From Paralvinella palmiformis (lineage: Eukaryota; Annelida; Polychaeta; Terebellida; Alvinellidae): 64,000 nt of DNA. Below, one piece after another: positions 11,214 to 23,284 of the stretch. The stretch is from NCBI GenBank assembly GCA_025642065.1, contig JAODUP010000525.1:221001-285000 (forward strand), read 5' to 3'. The translations under genes and the position numbers were made by a program. The notes under the pieces were generated by a model. It ran no database searches. It had not been told where the DNA came from and was given only the letters and a program-made list of their open reading frames with translations. The first letter of the stretch is position 1, and every line of letters starts with the position of its first letter.

Positions 11214-13119
11214 ATTAATAGGAATAACAGAATATATGTGAAGGATAGACGTAGAAATATGTAGCATCAAAATGTACTAACTCCGATGACACGTGTATCT
11301 ATCCTACACAATTTATTTATCTCAGTTAACATTAATATACACATTCCACTGCCTTTTGTTATTAAGATACCATGATTTAAGAAGGTGGTCCAATCGCATT
11401 ATTCTATGTGAACTCTATTATATGTAAACGAGAATAATGTTTGATGGTTATGATCAAATTGAGGTACAGTTGTCATCCATCAAAATGAGAGAAATGTTTC
11501 TTACAGGACTAATAGATGATGAAGTGAGACTCAAAATGCGAAAAGTGTTTCTTCTGTGTATAAAGTGTGGCTTTTTGCGCGGAGTGTTGGATGCGAAGGA
11601 GATTTATTCAAAAGTACCAAGGTTATGTTAGCGCTACCGAAAATCATTGTCAAGACTACTGATGATTATGAAAATATTATACAACAAAGCCAAGACACCG
11701 TTATATATATACTATCTTTGTTATTATTATTTTCTCGAAATTAATCATTCACAGGAATATACTATACTCACAGACTAATAAAACACTGAGTTTGTTCAAC
11801 AAGGTACGACTTTACTCCATTTAAGGGGTTTATCTTGATACCAAAAGAAAATTCTTATTGCTTAAGTATTATTGGACGACTGATTGCATCAAACTCTGCT
11901 GATAATTCGACCATACTTTGTGCAGTAAATATATGTAAATATAGAATTATACCCATAGTTCTATCAAATGTTATACTGCTGCTGCTATTGCTGAAACGAT
12001 TGCGGCAATCGATGGAGATCTTGTTCCTGTAGCTATTTATGATTCTACTACTAACCTACCAAATATATTTCCGAGCTATAAATGTGTTTATTATTCAATT
12101 ATGATGAACTTGATGATAATATAAACCAATTCCTATATAATCTCAAAGTTTTGGGCACAATGCATCCTAGTTACAAATTAAAAACGCATATACGACGGAT
12201 GAGTCAGACAAAGTAAGCCGTTCTTGATTGTGAATACTAATATGTATTTCTTTCTCAGACAAATGCTTGTATGCCACATTCCTTACCGCACACGAAACAA
12301 CTATCAAGATATGCAATTAAGACTTAGCAGATCCTACATTTGTTGAGATGTTGTCTGGATAATCATCATTCACTACATTTGAGAAAAATACAAAAATCAA
12401 TTTCGAGCACCCTAGGTAAGGCACCTTCGTCAAATGTCACCAAAATATTATTTTCCTAAGACGACACTAGGCGGCTATCATTTAGTATATTAAACACTTA
12501 AATGTTTTCTCCGGAGATTTCCAATATTTATATTGTTTAATCGGGGATAACGTGATCCCCATTGACTAATATGTTACTATCTAACATCGCAGACTAAACA
12601 CTCTACTTGTTTACTATATCCCGATAAATGGTAATCAATCGATTTCCTAACCTCTTCCACTTTTAGATGTTGAAGCATTTGGTTTGTCGGATGTAGACTC
12701 CTCAGGTTAGCGATAGCTGGTCAACCAAAATTACCTTAGTACGCGTATTGTGGCAAACAGCCAACTGCAAACAATACACCATCTAAATATATTAAACATG
12801 GTAAACAATCAAGCCGTTTAATACAAATAACTTTATATAACATACAATACAATAATTAAATACGTTACTAATTATATTCAGTAAGTGGTAAGATGTGTCT
12901 TCATAGACGTGTAAAATATTAAAATTCAAACATTGCATTTACTTAAGCAACCGGAAGAAGATCATTCCGCGAAGAAATATAAAATTCATAGTTTCCTATT
13001 AGCTTATCAAAACTGTTTTATTTGATTAAGACAACGATGATTACTGGTTCAAATCATATCGCTATATAAGTACACGAGTTAGCTTAATATTTGACAACAC
13101 GGGTAATCTATGTTCTTTA
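11214..13119. other. Unrecognised AT-rich stretch left of the tandem array
   Basis: Frames of 64, 62 and 65 codons (11437-12032) have no recognisable motif. A 19-nt stretch at 11356-11374 is identical to 34911-34929 in block M, but the flanks do not clearly follow, so I do not extend the tandem array into this region. Confidence 0.4.
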
Positions 13120-13506
13120 TCAACTGGCCATACTAAAAGGTAATGCGTGTTATAGAGAGAAGATTGATTACCAATATCAGATGTGACGTCAGAACTACCA
13201 GGATGATTACGGCACTGCTATACAATTACCGATCCACACACTCCCAATTTATTATAAACACACAGGGTCATTAATTCAAAACAACAAAAAATGTATACCT
13301 TAACATCTCAATATCTATCTGATAACCCAATGCGAAAACATCACTGTCTATATATCAGTATATTTCACTGCTATTAGTAGTAATCATGCAATTAGTAGTA
13401 CTTCTACAACTATCATCACCTACACTACGACTAAACATAACAGTGAAGGCTAATACTTTGACTGTCAACTTCCTGTATTCATCATCAAAACATCAGAATG
13501 GGTGAT

Positions 13507-13700
13507 AGATACTTCAATACGGTGATACCCAGACACAGATAATCATAACAATACCAAAGCAAATACCAATCTGAGAGATATCTCGATAGATCGTTGTTTA
13601 ATTAACAAACGACGCCCTAGGATTTGGGGTGAAAGATCTACAACATGATACGCCGTATGCTTGTCGTCTACTTTCCTTTGTCTCTGCCTATACAGACCTT
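13507..13700 (+). repeat. Module B, unit 1
   Basis: Shares its conserved core with the other module B copies. The segment 13623-13672 is identical over 50 nt to 21818-21867 in unit 2. It lacks an internal part of about 60 nt that the unit 2 copy has (around 21735-21800). The module has no sustained open frame. Its function is unknown. Confidence 0.85.
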
Positions 13701-14077
13701 ATAAATGGCATGGGGAGGTAAGGCGAAAATGGCTAAATTCTCATTGATTTGGGAACAATATTAGTTTATGTAAATATGTGGCACCTTCAGTAAACGACCC
13801 AGAATAAAATAACGAGCGTATTAAATACTAAATACTTAAATACTTCAGTCTATTTTCCTTCGTTGAAAATTAAGTACTTTGAAGTAGACTTTTTATTTAC
13901 ATAACTTAATGTGCAAAAGTAATTAAAACCCATTGTTCATCACTGTCTTAACTTCTCCATACATTCCCTGTTTATTTTGGTTCTTTGGGGTACACATTTG
14001 TGTCCTACTAAATGTCACAAAAACTTAAAACAATAAGCTACTTCTAGTATCGATATATCATGGAATTACTCACTGAC

Positions 14078-14161
14078 ACACAAACACTCACTCACTCACA
14101 AACACACTCGCTCACTCACTCACTCACTCAATCATTAACTCACTCACTCACTCACTCACTC
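14078..14161. repeat. ACTC tract, block D of unit 1
   Basis: Short ACTC repeat at the same relative position as longer, more degenerate tracts at 22530-22870, 30708-30990, 41083-41400 and 53341-53770. Confidence 0.9.
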
Positions 14162-14245
14162 AACCTAGACCAAATTGTGATACAATTGTGGCAGTGATTA
14201 ACTTCTTGATATGTTTGAATTGTTTGTTCGGTTTCATTGTATATA

Positions 14246-14270
14246 CAGACATGAAAATAAATATGGAATA
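14246..14270 (+). repeat. Tc1 left terminal inverted repeat
   Basis: Matches the complement of 15766-15789, with differences only in the outermost few bases. Preceded by TA. Confidence 0.8.
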
Positions 14271-14689
14271 TATTTATTTTCCGTTGCATTCTTTTGTGGA
14301 ACAGCATATTAGGACCAGTTGATTAGTGTTCATGATCTGTTCAGTGGTATACGCGTATTCATTGATACGTGACGATTATTTTGGCATACGTTTTCAACAC
14401 GTGGTATTGTTTTAACTGAGTGGGTGACCAATAAAACACACAAGGTCCAAGTGGCGTGATATCTGAGGCTCTATTAATAAGGGGTAGAGCTATTGATACC
14501 TCTAGTTGTACACGGGCGTGCCGACGGAATTTGCTGCAATTTTGGGGCAACTTTCTTGACACCATGGTCCGTCATTTGAATGAAGGAATTTGGCGACGAG
14601 TTCTTGCCATAACAGAAGGTCATTGCCCAAGCTCTTGTGATAGCATAGGGAACAGTCTCAAAGGTGCTTAAGAGAAATCGTGAAACGGG

Positions 14690-15544
14690 CGTACACACCC
14701 AGACCTGGACTTCCTCGTAAGACAGCAGAAAGAGAAGAACGTTATCTGCTACGTTTGTGCCAAAATGGGCGTACCTAGTCAGCAAACACCCTTCGTGCTG
14801 AGTGGTTACGGTTCACTAATATCCCTGTATCCAGAATGCTAGTGAATCTGCGATTGTTCCGTGCAGGTTACTTCACCAGGAGACCTCTGAAGAAAGTTTA
14901 TTGTTGCGCGTATAGATTGGGCTAGAAAACATCTCCGCTGGCGACCAGGTCATTGGTAGCATGTCATCTTCAGCGATGAATCCAGATTCCTGTTTTACCA
15001 GATAGATGGTCGCATCCGGATCCGCAGACAACAACATGAGACCTATAATAAAGATTCCATCGTACCTAGAGTCCAAGCAGGGTGCGGTGGAGTTAACATA
15101 TGGGGTGCTTTCCACCATGGTGGAAAATGTGACCTTCTCATCGTTGATGGAAACCTGGATCAGTACCAGTACCTACATATCCCGGAGGAAAAGTTATTGC
15201 AAATTGCTCGACTGATACTTGGGCATAACGTTCTGTACCAGGATGACAACGCCAGGCCTCACAGAGCTCGCACTGTGGTCAATTTCATGGAAACTGAAGG
15301 AATCGAACACATGTAATAGTCACCGGTGACTCCGGATATGAATCCTTTAGAGAACTTGTGGTCCGAAGTAACACGCACCATGGATGCAAGTGTCAACCAG
15401 CCTACTAATCTGGCGGAATTGCGACAGGCAGTCATTGATGCATGGCAAGCTCTGCCCCTTCAAACCCTGGCAACCCTCATTGACAACATGCCTCGACGAG
15501 TACATGCCCTGTACGATGCCCGTGGTGGTCATACCAAATATTGA
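14690..15544 (+). pseudogene. Tc1-like DD34E transposase pseudogene
   Basis: Would code for the cut-and-paste transposase of the element. Seen in order: a RPGLPRKTAEREERYL segment (about 14700-14750) typical of the link between the DNA-binding and catalytic domains; IFSDESRF (about 14965-14985) with the first catalytic Asp; YQDDNARPHRA (about 15236-15268) with the second Asp at 15245-15247; TPDMNPLENLW (15329-15361) with Glu at 15350-15352; and the closing ARGGHTKY. There are exactly 34 residues between the second Asp and the Glu, the DD34E spacing of Tc1-type enzymes. It is broken by at least one frame shift before 14960 and by two stop codons in a row at 15314-15319. The helix-turn-helix start (before 14690) is barely recognisable. 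Confidence 0.9.
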
Positions 15545-15765
15545 ACTGTGATTCATTTGCCTCAATTAACACTCTAAATAATCAGAACGTTTGAAGTCGA
15601 TTTCCTGACAAATTCCTGTTTTAGTTAATGCATTGCTTAACGGCTCCAAATGTCGTTTATTTAGCATTTTGACAATAATAATCATATTTCATTATATTCA
15701 ATATGATCCAGAATACCCATAGTCTTTCGAATCCGTCAAGTAAGAAATAACAAACAATAAAATTA

Positions 15766-15789
15766 TATTCCATATTTATTTTCAAGTCA
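15766..15789 (-). repeat. Tc1 right terminal inverted repeat
   Basis: Inverted copy of 14246-14270, followed by TA at 15790-15791. Confidence 0.8.
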
Positions 15790-15839
15790 TAACGACTAAA
15801 TGTCAATCAAAGGAAACTGGCTAGAAAATTGGTGTTATT

Positions 15840-16360
15840 GTTTTACAATTTCAGGTTAAATTAATTAAAATTGGCTTGAGTTTTTCTTGTTGAAAACGTG
15901 TGAGTTCCTGTGTAGGTGTGTGTTTGTTTGTCATTGCCTGTATGCGGATGTATGTATGTGTGGATGTATCTGTGTTCATGAATGTGCGTCTGCGTGTGTA
16001 GCAATGTATGCGTGTGTTTGGGCTTATGTTTCTGATTGTGATTTATGCAATGTTTAGTTTGAAAAAAGTTAAACCAATAATTGTATTTTAGTCTATAATT
16101 TATAAACACAAACACAAAATCCCGGCTAAGTAATCATGTGGTCATCTGAGGGTAGATCAATGCCGAATAATAAAAAAAAACTTGTTGTAAAGGAGTCACA
16201 CATCACATCATTTCCCATTAAAACTTGATAAAACTAGCAATATGATTACTTAGCATATTTTAAATTTAGTTAGATTGTTATCAGCATTCTTACAAACATA
16301 TATTTATATGAAACGGTATTTCAGAAGATATGTGCCCTAAACATAGCAACTATAATAGTT
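15840..16360 (+). repeat. Block F with GT/TATG tract, unit 1
   Basis: An impure GT tract (about 15913-16030) followed by non-repetitive sequence closely matching 23690-23900 in unit 2 (for example TTGTATTTTAGTC and AAAGGAGTCACA in both). The matching GT tracts are at 23535-23690, 31350-31545 and 41955-42045. Confidence 0.8.
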
Positions 16361-17940
16361 TTATTGCAGTTTGTTAATAATTTGAGCAGGACAGAATGTT
16401 TCATCTGTACAAGGGGAAGATTGGTAAAGTTGGGTGGATGTTGTCTGTAATCATCGCAATGGTTAGCTGTGTTATATCTGTAATTACTTCATTATAGCTC
16501 TATGGATCTTCATTGATATTTTAAATATTTTACTAAACGATAATGGGACAAACTGATATTAATGGCATAGCATGTACTATTCCCATGATCTTTGATCACA
16601 GTCTTACCCTCCGTAGAGTAATATAAGCTTGTATCTATTTTGGGAGCAGTCTGTTTCAGCAGTGATAGATCATGTTTCAAGACTTACTTCAGATACTGTC
16701 CAAATCCATGATATTGCTAGCTACGATACCTATGAAATTAGCTTTATCATCAGCATTAAGACGTTATTTGGATGGATAAAGGACAGAGAGTAACGCATGT
16801 TAGTAGCATTTCCAAAGAGTATTATGTGTTCGTTATGTGTATGTTATTTGTAATATTTGGGGTATAACTGTAATATGTCCTATCCATTTAAAATCAGAAA
16901 ATCCGGATTTCATTAAATATTCCGAACGAATCTTGCCATGTATCTGCTTCATGATTGACTCCTTACCTAATTGTTCGAAATAAGTCAACGGCATCAAACA
17001 AAACTGTAGAATATACAATAATTATTACACAAAATGGCCAAGATATATAAGTTTACCACAAATTTAATATTTAATGTCGTACTCAATGCAACAGCTTCTT
17101 CATAATCATATTGATTGCACCAACAATAAATGGGGATAAAGCCCTGGTATCCATACATTAAAATTCATTGCTATCGAGAAGTAGAAATGGTAGCAGTAGT
17201 AGCAGCATTAAAAATAAAATTAGTTGTAGCATCATCTACTATACTTTATTTTGTTACCAAGATTTATGTGTGGTCATATTTATATTAAATATATTGATTG
17301 ATGGAAGTGTTCCAGATTCATAATATTTTAGTTCTTTATATACATAACAGCAATACAGGCGAACGATGTAGTTGTTAAACTTATGTAGCTTAACGTAGTA
17401 ACTTATTAGGATGATTTTATCTTGCCAGGTTGTTATTATCAGAAAAGATTAATATAAATTAATCAACAATTTTTCAGGTAATCTTCTTATTTCGAACTTC
17501 GATAAAGATTACTTCATATGGACCGACCTAAATCTATATTTGTATTCTTCTCAACATATAGATTGATTGAAAAAAGCAATGGCGCTACGTCTTGAATACA
17601 TAACATAATCCATTTTCTCTGAGGAATTATAATCTTGTGTTCTGATTTCAATACATAAATATTTGTTCCCAAAATATTATAATGTTTTTTTCTTCAAAAC
17701 ACGAATGGCAAACCTTCCAGATTAGTAGCCGCATGTACTTCCTGTTTGTTCTCTGTGTACAAAAACGCTATAAATAATTCCAGTGTGTTATGAGTCAACT
17801 ATCTCTTTCTCATCGGATCAGTTAGAAACCAAAGCAGCACAATACTCCACCAATAGGAATAGTGCAAACTCAGAGCAGATACATTGTTGATGCGCTCCCT
17901 AGTAGTTAAATTATCATTGTCTTACATTTAGTGGGTACAT

Positions 17941-18200
17941 TTCTATCGGGCTTTATAACAGCCACTTCAATAAGATGCTACTCAGATACGGATAACCATT
18001 GTCACTGAGATATCTCTATAGACTGTTCTTTGATCAACTCTCCCCAGGTTTTGTTGTTATCTCTCTCGTTTAGCTTCGACACGGGGAGTGATTAACAGCG
18101 AAATAAATGCCGCCCAAAGGTCTGAAGTGAACGAAATACATCGTGATACATCGTGTCTTCTATTCTATTGTTCCTTACAAAAAACATTAAAAGGGGTTAA
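17941..18200 (+). repeat. Module B', second copy in unit 1
   Basis: Opens with the conserved CACTTCAATAAGATGCTACT and GATAACCATTGTCACTGAGA steps, then the CTCCCCAGGT and TTGTTGTTATCTCT segment. The core corresponding to 21818-21867 is more diverged here (CATCGTGATACATCGTGTC). Confidence 0.8.
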
Positions 18201-19480
18201 CATCAGAATCCTTCAGATATTCGAACATAACAACACCGGCTACCGCTAGACCACGGACGCGACCCACAAACATACCTGAAGAGTTTCAGGTAGACACAGG
18301 TAATCGTTTAAAACATATATTGTACAAGTATCTCTATGTCTGCAAAAGAAATAAAGATCAAGGTTCATAATCCAGAACAACTTAAATATCTTATTTGTCC
18401 GTCGTCACTGTGTATTAAAATTGTTTCTGGAATATACTATGATGTCATGGCTAGTATAAAAGGAAGAGTTGTTGTATATGTATGACACCAAAATATTGTT
18501 GTGAAAGTTAAATTAAAAATATTTTTAGTCTTGTAAATGTGATTTAACTGGAACAAAAATCACTAAACGTACAAGCAAGGCTATAAACAGTAACAACATC
18601 AGCAACTAAAACTCTAACAGCACCATTAACATAATTAATGGCATTATGAATATATTTCCATATTTCAAAGATATAAATAAGATGTATATTTCAGCCAAAG
18701 CCTAATTGGCCAGGGGTTTCCTACTTCTTTTCCATTCAATATGAGATATAAAAATAACCTTAATAAAGAGCTATTTTAATGGAAAATGGTACCTAACATA
18801 ACTATCATCTGATAACTATCGTAATTTATTTTCATTGTCTTAGCTTACTTTATCCGAAACTCATTTTTCAATACTAAGATAATAACTCTTTCCAATGATA
18901 GCTAATGTATGTTTCTTGAGATATTCGACATATTGTGAGCTGGCCAAGAAACCCGCAATTTATCTTAGGCAGAATAACTTTCACTTAAATAAAAATAGAG
19001 TACAGTGAACAAAAACAAAACAAAAAAACCCCGATAAAGTCCCCACCAAGACCGTATCAAAAATACACGAATTATTTCTAGGGTATTAATGGGTGCATCG
19101 AAACATTTATTTTGTATAATTTCCGTTGATGACAAGTATTTACAAACTAGAAACCAAAACACATTTTAGACATTTACTACATAATGTTTGAAAATCTAAA
19201 AAATAAGAGAGTAAAGGGATGATAAAAGAAAAAATGCAACGTTTCTTGGCCTTACCTACAAATGAAATTCCACACAATTATCAACCTGTGCTATGAAACT
19301 AATTAAGAATATAATTTGCAAGTTATAACGGCCATTCAAAGATTGACAGTAATTAAGCATACCTTTAATAATATTAACATAAACATACCACTTATATATT
19401 TAGTAAACGGTCTTCAAATGTCGGTACAAAATTAACACAGCAAATGCCAATTAAGGGCGACACCTAATGAATTTTAAATC

Positions 19481-19546
19481 GCCAAACTGAGATATAAACC
19501 AACTCATCCTTCCACCAAAACTATCACAATACATATCTCCAACATA

Positions 19547-19622
<76 letters not shown>

Positions 19623-19643
19623 ATCGCTCTATCTCTCGCTCGC

Positions 19644-19681
<38 letters not shown>

Positions 19682-19705
19682 CCTGTCTATATGTCTGTCT
19701 CTCCC

Positions 19706-19744
<39 letters not shown>

Positions 19745-19760
19745 ACATGTATGTCTGTCT

Positions 19761-19820
<60 letters not shown>

Positions 19821-19836
19821 CCTCTTTTCTCTAGGC
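19481..19836. repeat. Microsatellite cluster: AT, TATC, GT, CA, AT
   Basis: AT run 19549-19620, TATC repeats about 19640-19680, GT run about 19709-19742, then CA to AT at about 19762-19816. Open frames across it are period artefacts. Confidence 0.9.
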
Positions 19837-20700
19837 GCTTTAATTTAGATCCCACCACACCTAACTGCATATACTTAGGGACGCTAAATTAAGCGTGAAT
19901 GAACGTTCCCTTAGTGATGAACGGAAACGTATGAGGGTTAGCTGTTAGGTTCGAGTAAATCGTAGTATTTACTCAGGTTTGAGACGATATTTCGTTCTAG
20001 TCCAGTAATAATCCATTGTGCGGTATTGCTACTTTGTTTTTATTTTAGTTTAATCGCTTTAGTGAGTCCATACTGTGTTAGTGTACATTCTCTTTTTTGT
20101 GGACAAACTGTAATGTTTGTTAACACGCTGAGGCTATATATAGGGCTTGAAACTGTGTTAGTGTACATTCTCTTTGTTATGGACAAACTGTAATGTTTGT
20201 TAACACGCTGAGGCTATATATAGGGCTTGAATTTTCACTTAGGTTAGAGAAGAACTTCGACGCCAGACCAGTCGGACGTGTATTGATACACGGTTCATAT
20301 AGGTAGGATTTATTCAGCTATTCGAACCCAGAATAAAGCTGAGGTCAGCATCTGAGGTGTCGAAATGCTTTATATACAGGTTTCTTTTGTACCACAGAAA
20401 ATTACTGTTGAATGTAAACTGTGGTGTCAAAATAGTTTATGATATGTATGTAGCAAGTCACCATTGAACCACACGCACGTGTTTGTTGCGAGCTGTGGTA
20501 TCAAATGGTATGTGTTTACGTGCTTCCGCTTTTTGTACGTAGCCTGCATGTAGCCGCTTTCCTGTGGGCGTGACATATTTGTCGCGTACGAAAAGCGAAT
20601 TAGCTGGTTCCCACAGGCTGATGAGTAGACCAGACACATGCTTAGGTATACGCACACATTTATCAATATGTGGAGGTATTGAACATTTAATATTTAGATT
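19837..20700 (+). other. Sequence present only in unit 1; possible LTR with leader
   Basis: This stretch has no counterpart in the other units. It shows, in order: two direct 80-bp copies each with a TATA box (20072-20231), AATAAA at 20332-20337, and a TGGTGTCA-type stretch at about 20422-20430 that could be a tRNA-Leu primer binding site like that of Mag/Gypsy retrotransposons. That order (promoter, polyadenylation signal, primer site) fits an LTR followed by a short leader. No second LTR and no gag-pol coding is present, so the reading is tentative. Confidence 0.35.
20072..20231 (+). promoter_or_regulatory. 80-bp direct duplication with duplicated TATA box
   Basis: Copies at 20072-20151 and 20152-20231 differ at only two positions, near 20094-20098 of the first copy. 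Each holds GAGGCTATATATAGGGCTTG, a good TATA-box context. Duplicated upstream blocks are common in LTR promoters. Function is inferred only. Confidence 0.55.
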
Positions 20701-20804
20701 AATGTATGTATAGTTTTATGTATAGTTATAGATTTATGGAGGTAGGTTTCGAAGGAGGTTTAGATATGTTGATGCTCTGTGCCTGTTGCCTCTTACAATG
20801 TACC

Positions 20805-21114
<310 letters not shown>

Positions 21115-21218
21115 AACCCAATTTATCGGCTAATGTGGGCCATGAAAGGAAGATTGATCAACGATATCACATGCATCGTCTACTTTTTCCGGTAATTGAG
21201 GAACCGTCGCCGACAACT

Positions 21219-21219
<1 letters not shown>

Positions 21220-21300
<81 letters not shown>
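21220..21300. repeat. CT then AT microsatellite in block A
   Basis: CT run about 21222-21262, AT run about 21262-21299. Not present at the matching place in unit 1 (around 13215-13260). Confidence 0.9.
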
Positions 21301-21302
<2 letters not shown>

Positions 21303-21619
21303 CTACCAGGATTACTTATTTAAAACAACCTAAAAATGTATACGTCATTATCTCAATATTTGTGTAAAAACCCAATTTGAACATATCAACTCCTATATAT
21401 GATTATGTTTAGTAAAACTTAACCTATGTTGCATGAACTATTAATATACACTTATATACTGTCCATTAGTACTTCTATTGTTATTATAATTAATCTTAAA
21501 ACTAGGACTATGTTACTACCACCATGACTTAAACTACCACTGATGATAATAATGAAAAGAGAGATAATATTTTGACTGTCAACCTTTGGCATATATCATC
21601 AACATTATCAGAATGTATG

Positions 21620-21960
21620 ACAAATACTCCAATATTATGTTACACATATACGGATAATCATAACAGTCCCCCCCCCCCGCTCGCCAAAAAGAAATGCACC
21701 CTGGAGATAACTCGATAGATCGTTCTTTAATCAAGTGTCCCGAGCTTGTATCTCTCTTGCTGTCGTTTATCTACGCCGCGGAGAGAATATGACAGTTGAA
21801 CAAACAACGCCCTAGGGTTTGGGGTGAAAGATCTACAACATGATACGCCGTATGCTTGTCGTCTACTCTGTTTCCTCTACGTATCGTATTAATCGGGGAC
21901 TATCAGAGGTCGGTTATACCACAGGATAAGCGGACTTCACTATTGGCCCATCATTTTAAT
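21620..21960 (+). repeat. Module B, unit 2
   Basis: Fuller copy than unit 1: includes the GAGATAACTCGATAGATCG segment, the middle TTGCTGTCGTTTATC part, the 50-nt stretch at 21818-21867 identical to unit 1, and the following AATCGGGGACTATCAGAGGT segment also seen in the unit 3, 4 and 5 copies. A run of 9 C at 21667-21675 is local. Confidence 0.85.
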
Positions 21961-22529
21961 GGTTGATCCTGATAAAGAGGGTTAATGACTGGATCGCTTT
22001 AGTTTACGCAAGAGTAAGCTTTAGAAATAAACAATTGTAATTATAATGCGGAAGTCTAGCAGAATGCTGACATCCGAAGTGTTGAATTGCAAAGCGATAT
22101 AAGCGAATAATCGAATACGCATACATGTACTGCGCTAATACAAACCATGAAGATGGTGAAAATGGCTAAATCCTCATTGTGTCTGAGATAATATTAGTTT
22201 ATATTAATATGTGACAGCTTCAGTAAACTGACCCTGAATAAAATAACGAGCGTATTAAGCCTGAAGCCCGAGACGATATGGTTTAGGACAAATATTAAAA
22301 TACCTCAGTCTATTTAGCTACGTTGAAAATTAAGTACTTTGAAGTACACTTTTTGTTTACATAACTTAATGTGGAAAAGAATTCAATCTTATTTTTCATG
22401 TATGTCTTAAATTATGCATACATTCCCAGTCTATTTTGACTCTCTTCGGGGTACACGTTTGTGTCCTTCTAAATGTCACCAAGAGAACAACAATTGAAAA
22501 CGATAAGCTACTTCTAGTGTCGATATATC

Positions 22530-22870
22530 ATACAATTACTCACTGACTCACTGATTCAACCACTGACTCGCCGAACCACCGATTCACCGAGTCACCCACT
22601 CACTCTCTGATTCACTCATTCACCCAGGCACTTATTCCCTGATTCACTCGTTTAGTCATTCACTCAATCACTCATTCACTCACTCACTCACCCAAGCACT
22701 CACTCACTCAGCTACGACGCAATCACTCGCATAATCCCTCTCTAAGTCTGTTAATCTCTCACCCAATCACTCAAACTCACTCACCAAGAAGCTGAAGCAT
22801 ATACGGAATCACTCAATCGCTCACTCATTCACTGACGAATTCGTTACGATATGTTACCTAACTATCTCTC
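22530..22870. repeat. Degenerate ACTC tract, block D of unit 2
   Basis: ACTC and ACTG-type repeats with many substitutions. Same place in the unit as 14078-14161, 30708-30990, 41083-41400 and 53341-53770. Confidence 0.85.
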
Positions 22871-23218
22871 TAACTCTCAAGCGATCCATTATTTATTGAC
22901 TCTTATTTCAGTACACTGATATATGAATAAATATTTCCTTTATAATGTCAACATCCTGATACCTTCTCACATAACATAGGGTCATAAGCTGATACAATTG
23001 ACATCAGGGGTGTGATATGAATACCGTCCAGAGAATATAGTTTCCTAATACTTGGTCAGTAAACAAATACTCCGTTCTGGTAAGGCGATTTTAAAACCGA
23101 GACTAAATATTGCTGTTATTAAATTCTTGGTATTTATGAATTGTTTGTTCGATTTAATTATGTAAATTATTTCAACATAAAGACTAAATATTCAACAAAT
23201 AATCTTGATCAAACAGAG

Positions 23219-23284
23219 ACGGCCCATTTAGCATACCTTGTTCTCATAAGTGGCCGTAAAACACCAATCATCATCATCATCATC
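23219..23284 (+). mobile_element. tRNA-derived SINE, copy 3, 66-bp 3' piece
   Basis: Only the 3' part of the SINE (CGGCCCATTTAGC through the ATC tail) is present. It is flanked by perfect 13-bp repeats TGATCAAACAGAG at 23206-23218 and 23285-23297. Unit 4 has the uninterrupted site (CTGATCAATCAAACAAGATG near 41831). This is a 5'-truncated insertion made by LINE machinery. Confidence 0.9.

Larger units (their letters stand above)
14246..15789 (+). mobile_element. Tc1/mariner DNA transposon, inactive
   Basis: About 1.54 kb bounded by inverted repeats sharing GAAAATAAATATGGAATA (14252-14270 direct, 15766-15784 inverted) and flanked by TA (14244-14245 and 15790-15791), the usual Tc1/mariner target. 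Outside the ends the host sequence continues as block E: left GAATTGTTTGTTCGG, right GACTAAATGTCAA. These match 23140-23200 of unit 2, where no transposon is present. The insertion therefore came after the units duplicated. Confidence 0.85.
13120..19480 (+). repeat. Composite tandem unit 1 (blocks A to K)
   Basis: First of five diverged copies of a long non-coding unit. Blocks, with matching sequence in unit 2 in brackets: A 13120-13500 (21120-21420), B 13507-13700 (21620-21960), C 13725-14078 (22145-22530), D 14078-14161, an ACTC tract (22530-22870), E 14162-14245 and 15790-15830 (22880-23205), F 15840-16360 (23440-23960), G 16365-16800 (24000-24440), H 16840-17560 (24945-26215), I 17700-17940 (26320-26520), B' 17941-18200 (26521-26985), J 18400-18740 (27895-28235) and K 18838-19480 (28313-28745). 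Order and strand are the same throughout. Identity by eye is about 70-85 percent. Block E is split by a Tc1 insertion. Boundaries are approximate. Confidence 0.85.

Noticed and set aside
11356..11374. Extension of the tandem array to the left, based on a 19-nt identity with 34911-34929
   Set aside because: A single short AT-rich match without convincing flanks.
20618..20660. Hammerhead ribozyme (CTGATGAG present)
   Set aside because: The rest of the core, including the GAAA side and the flanking stems, is missing.
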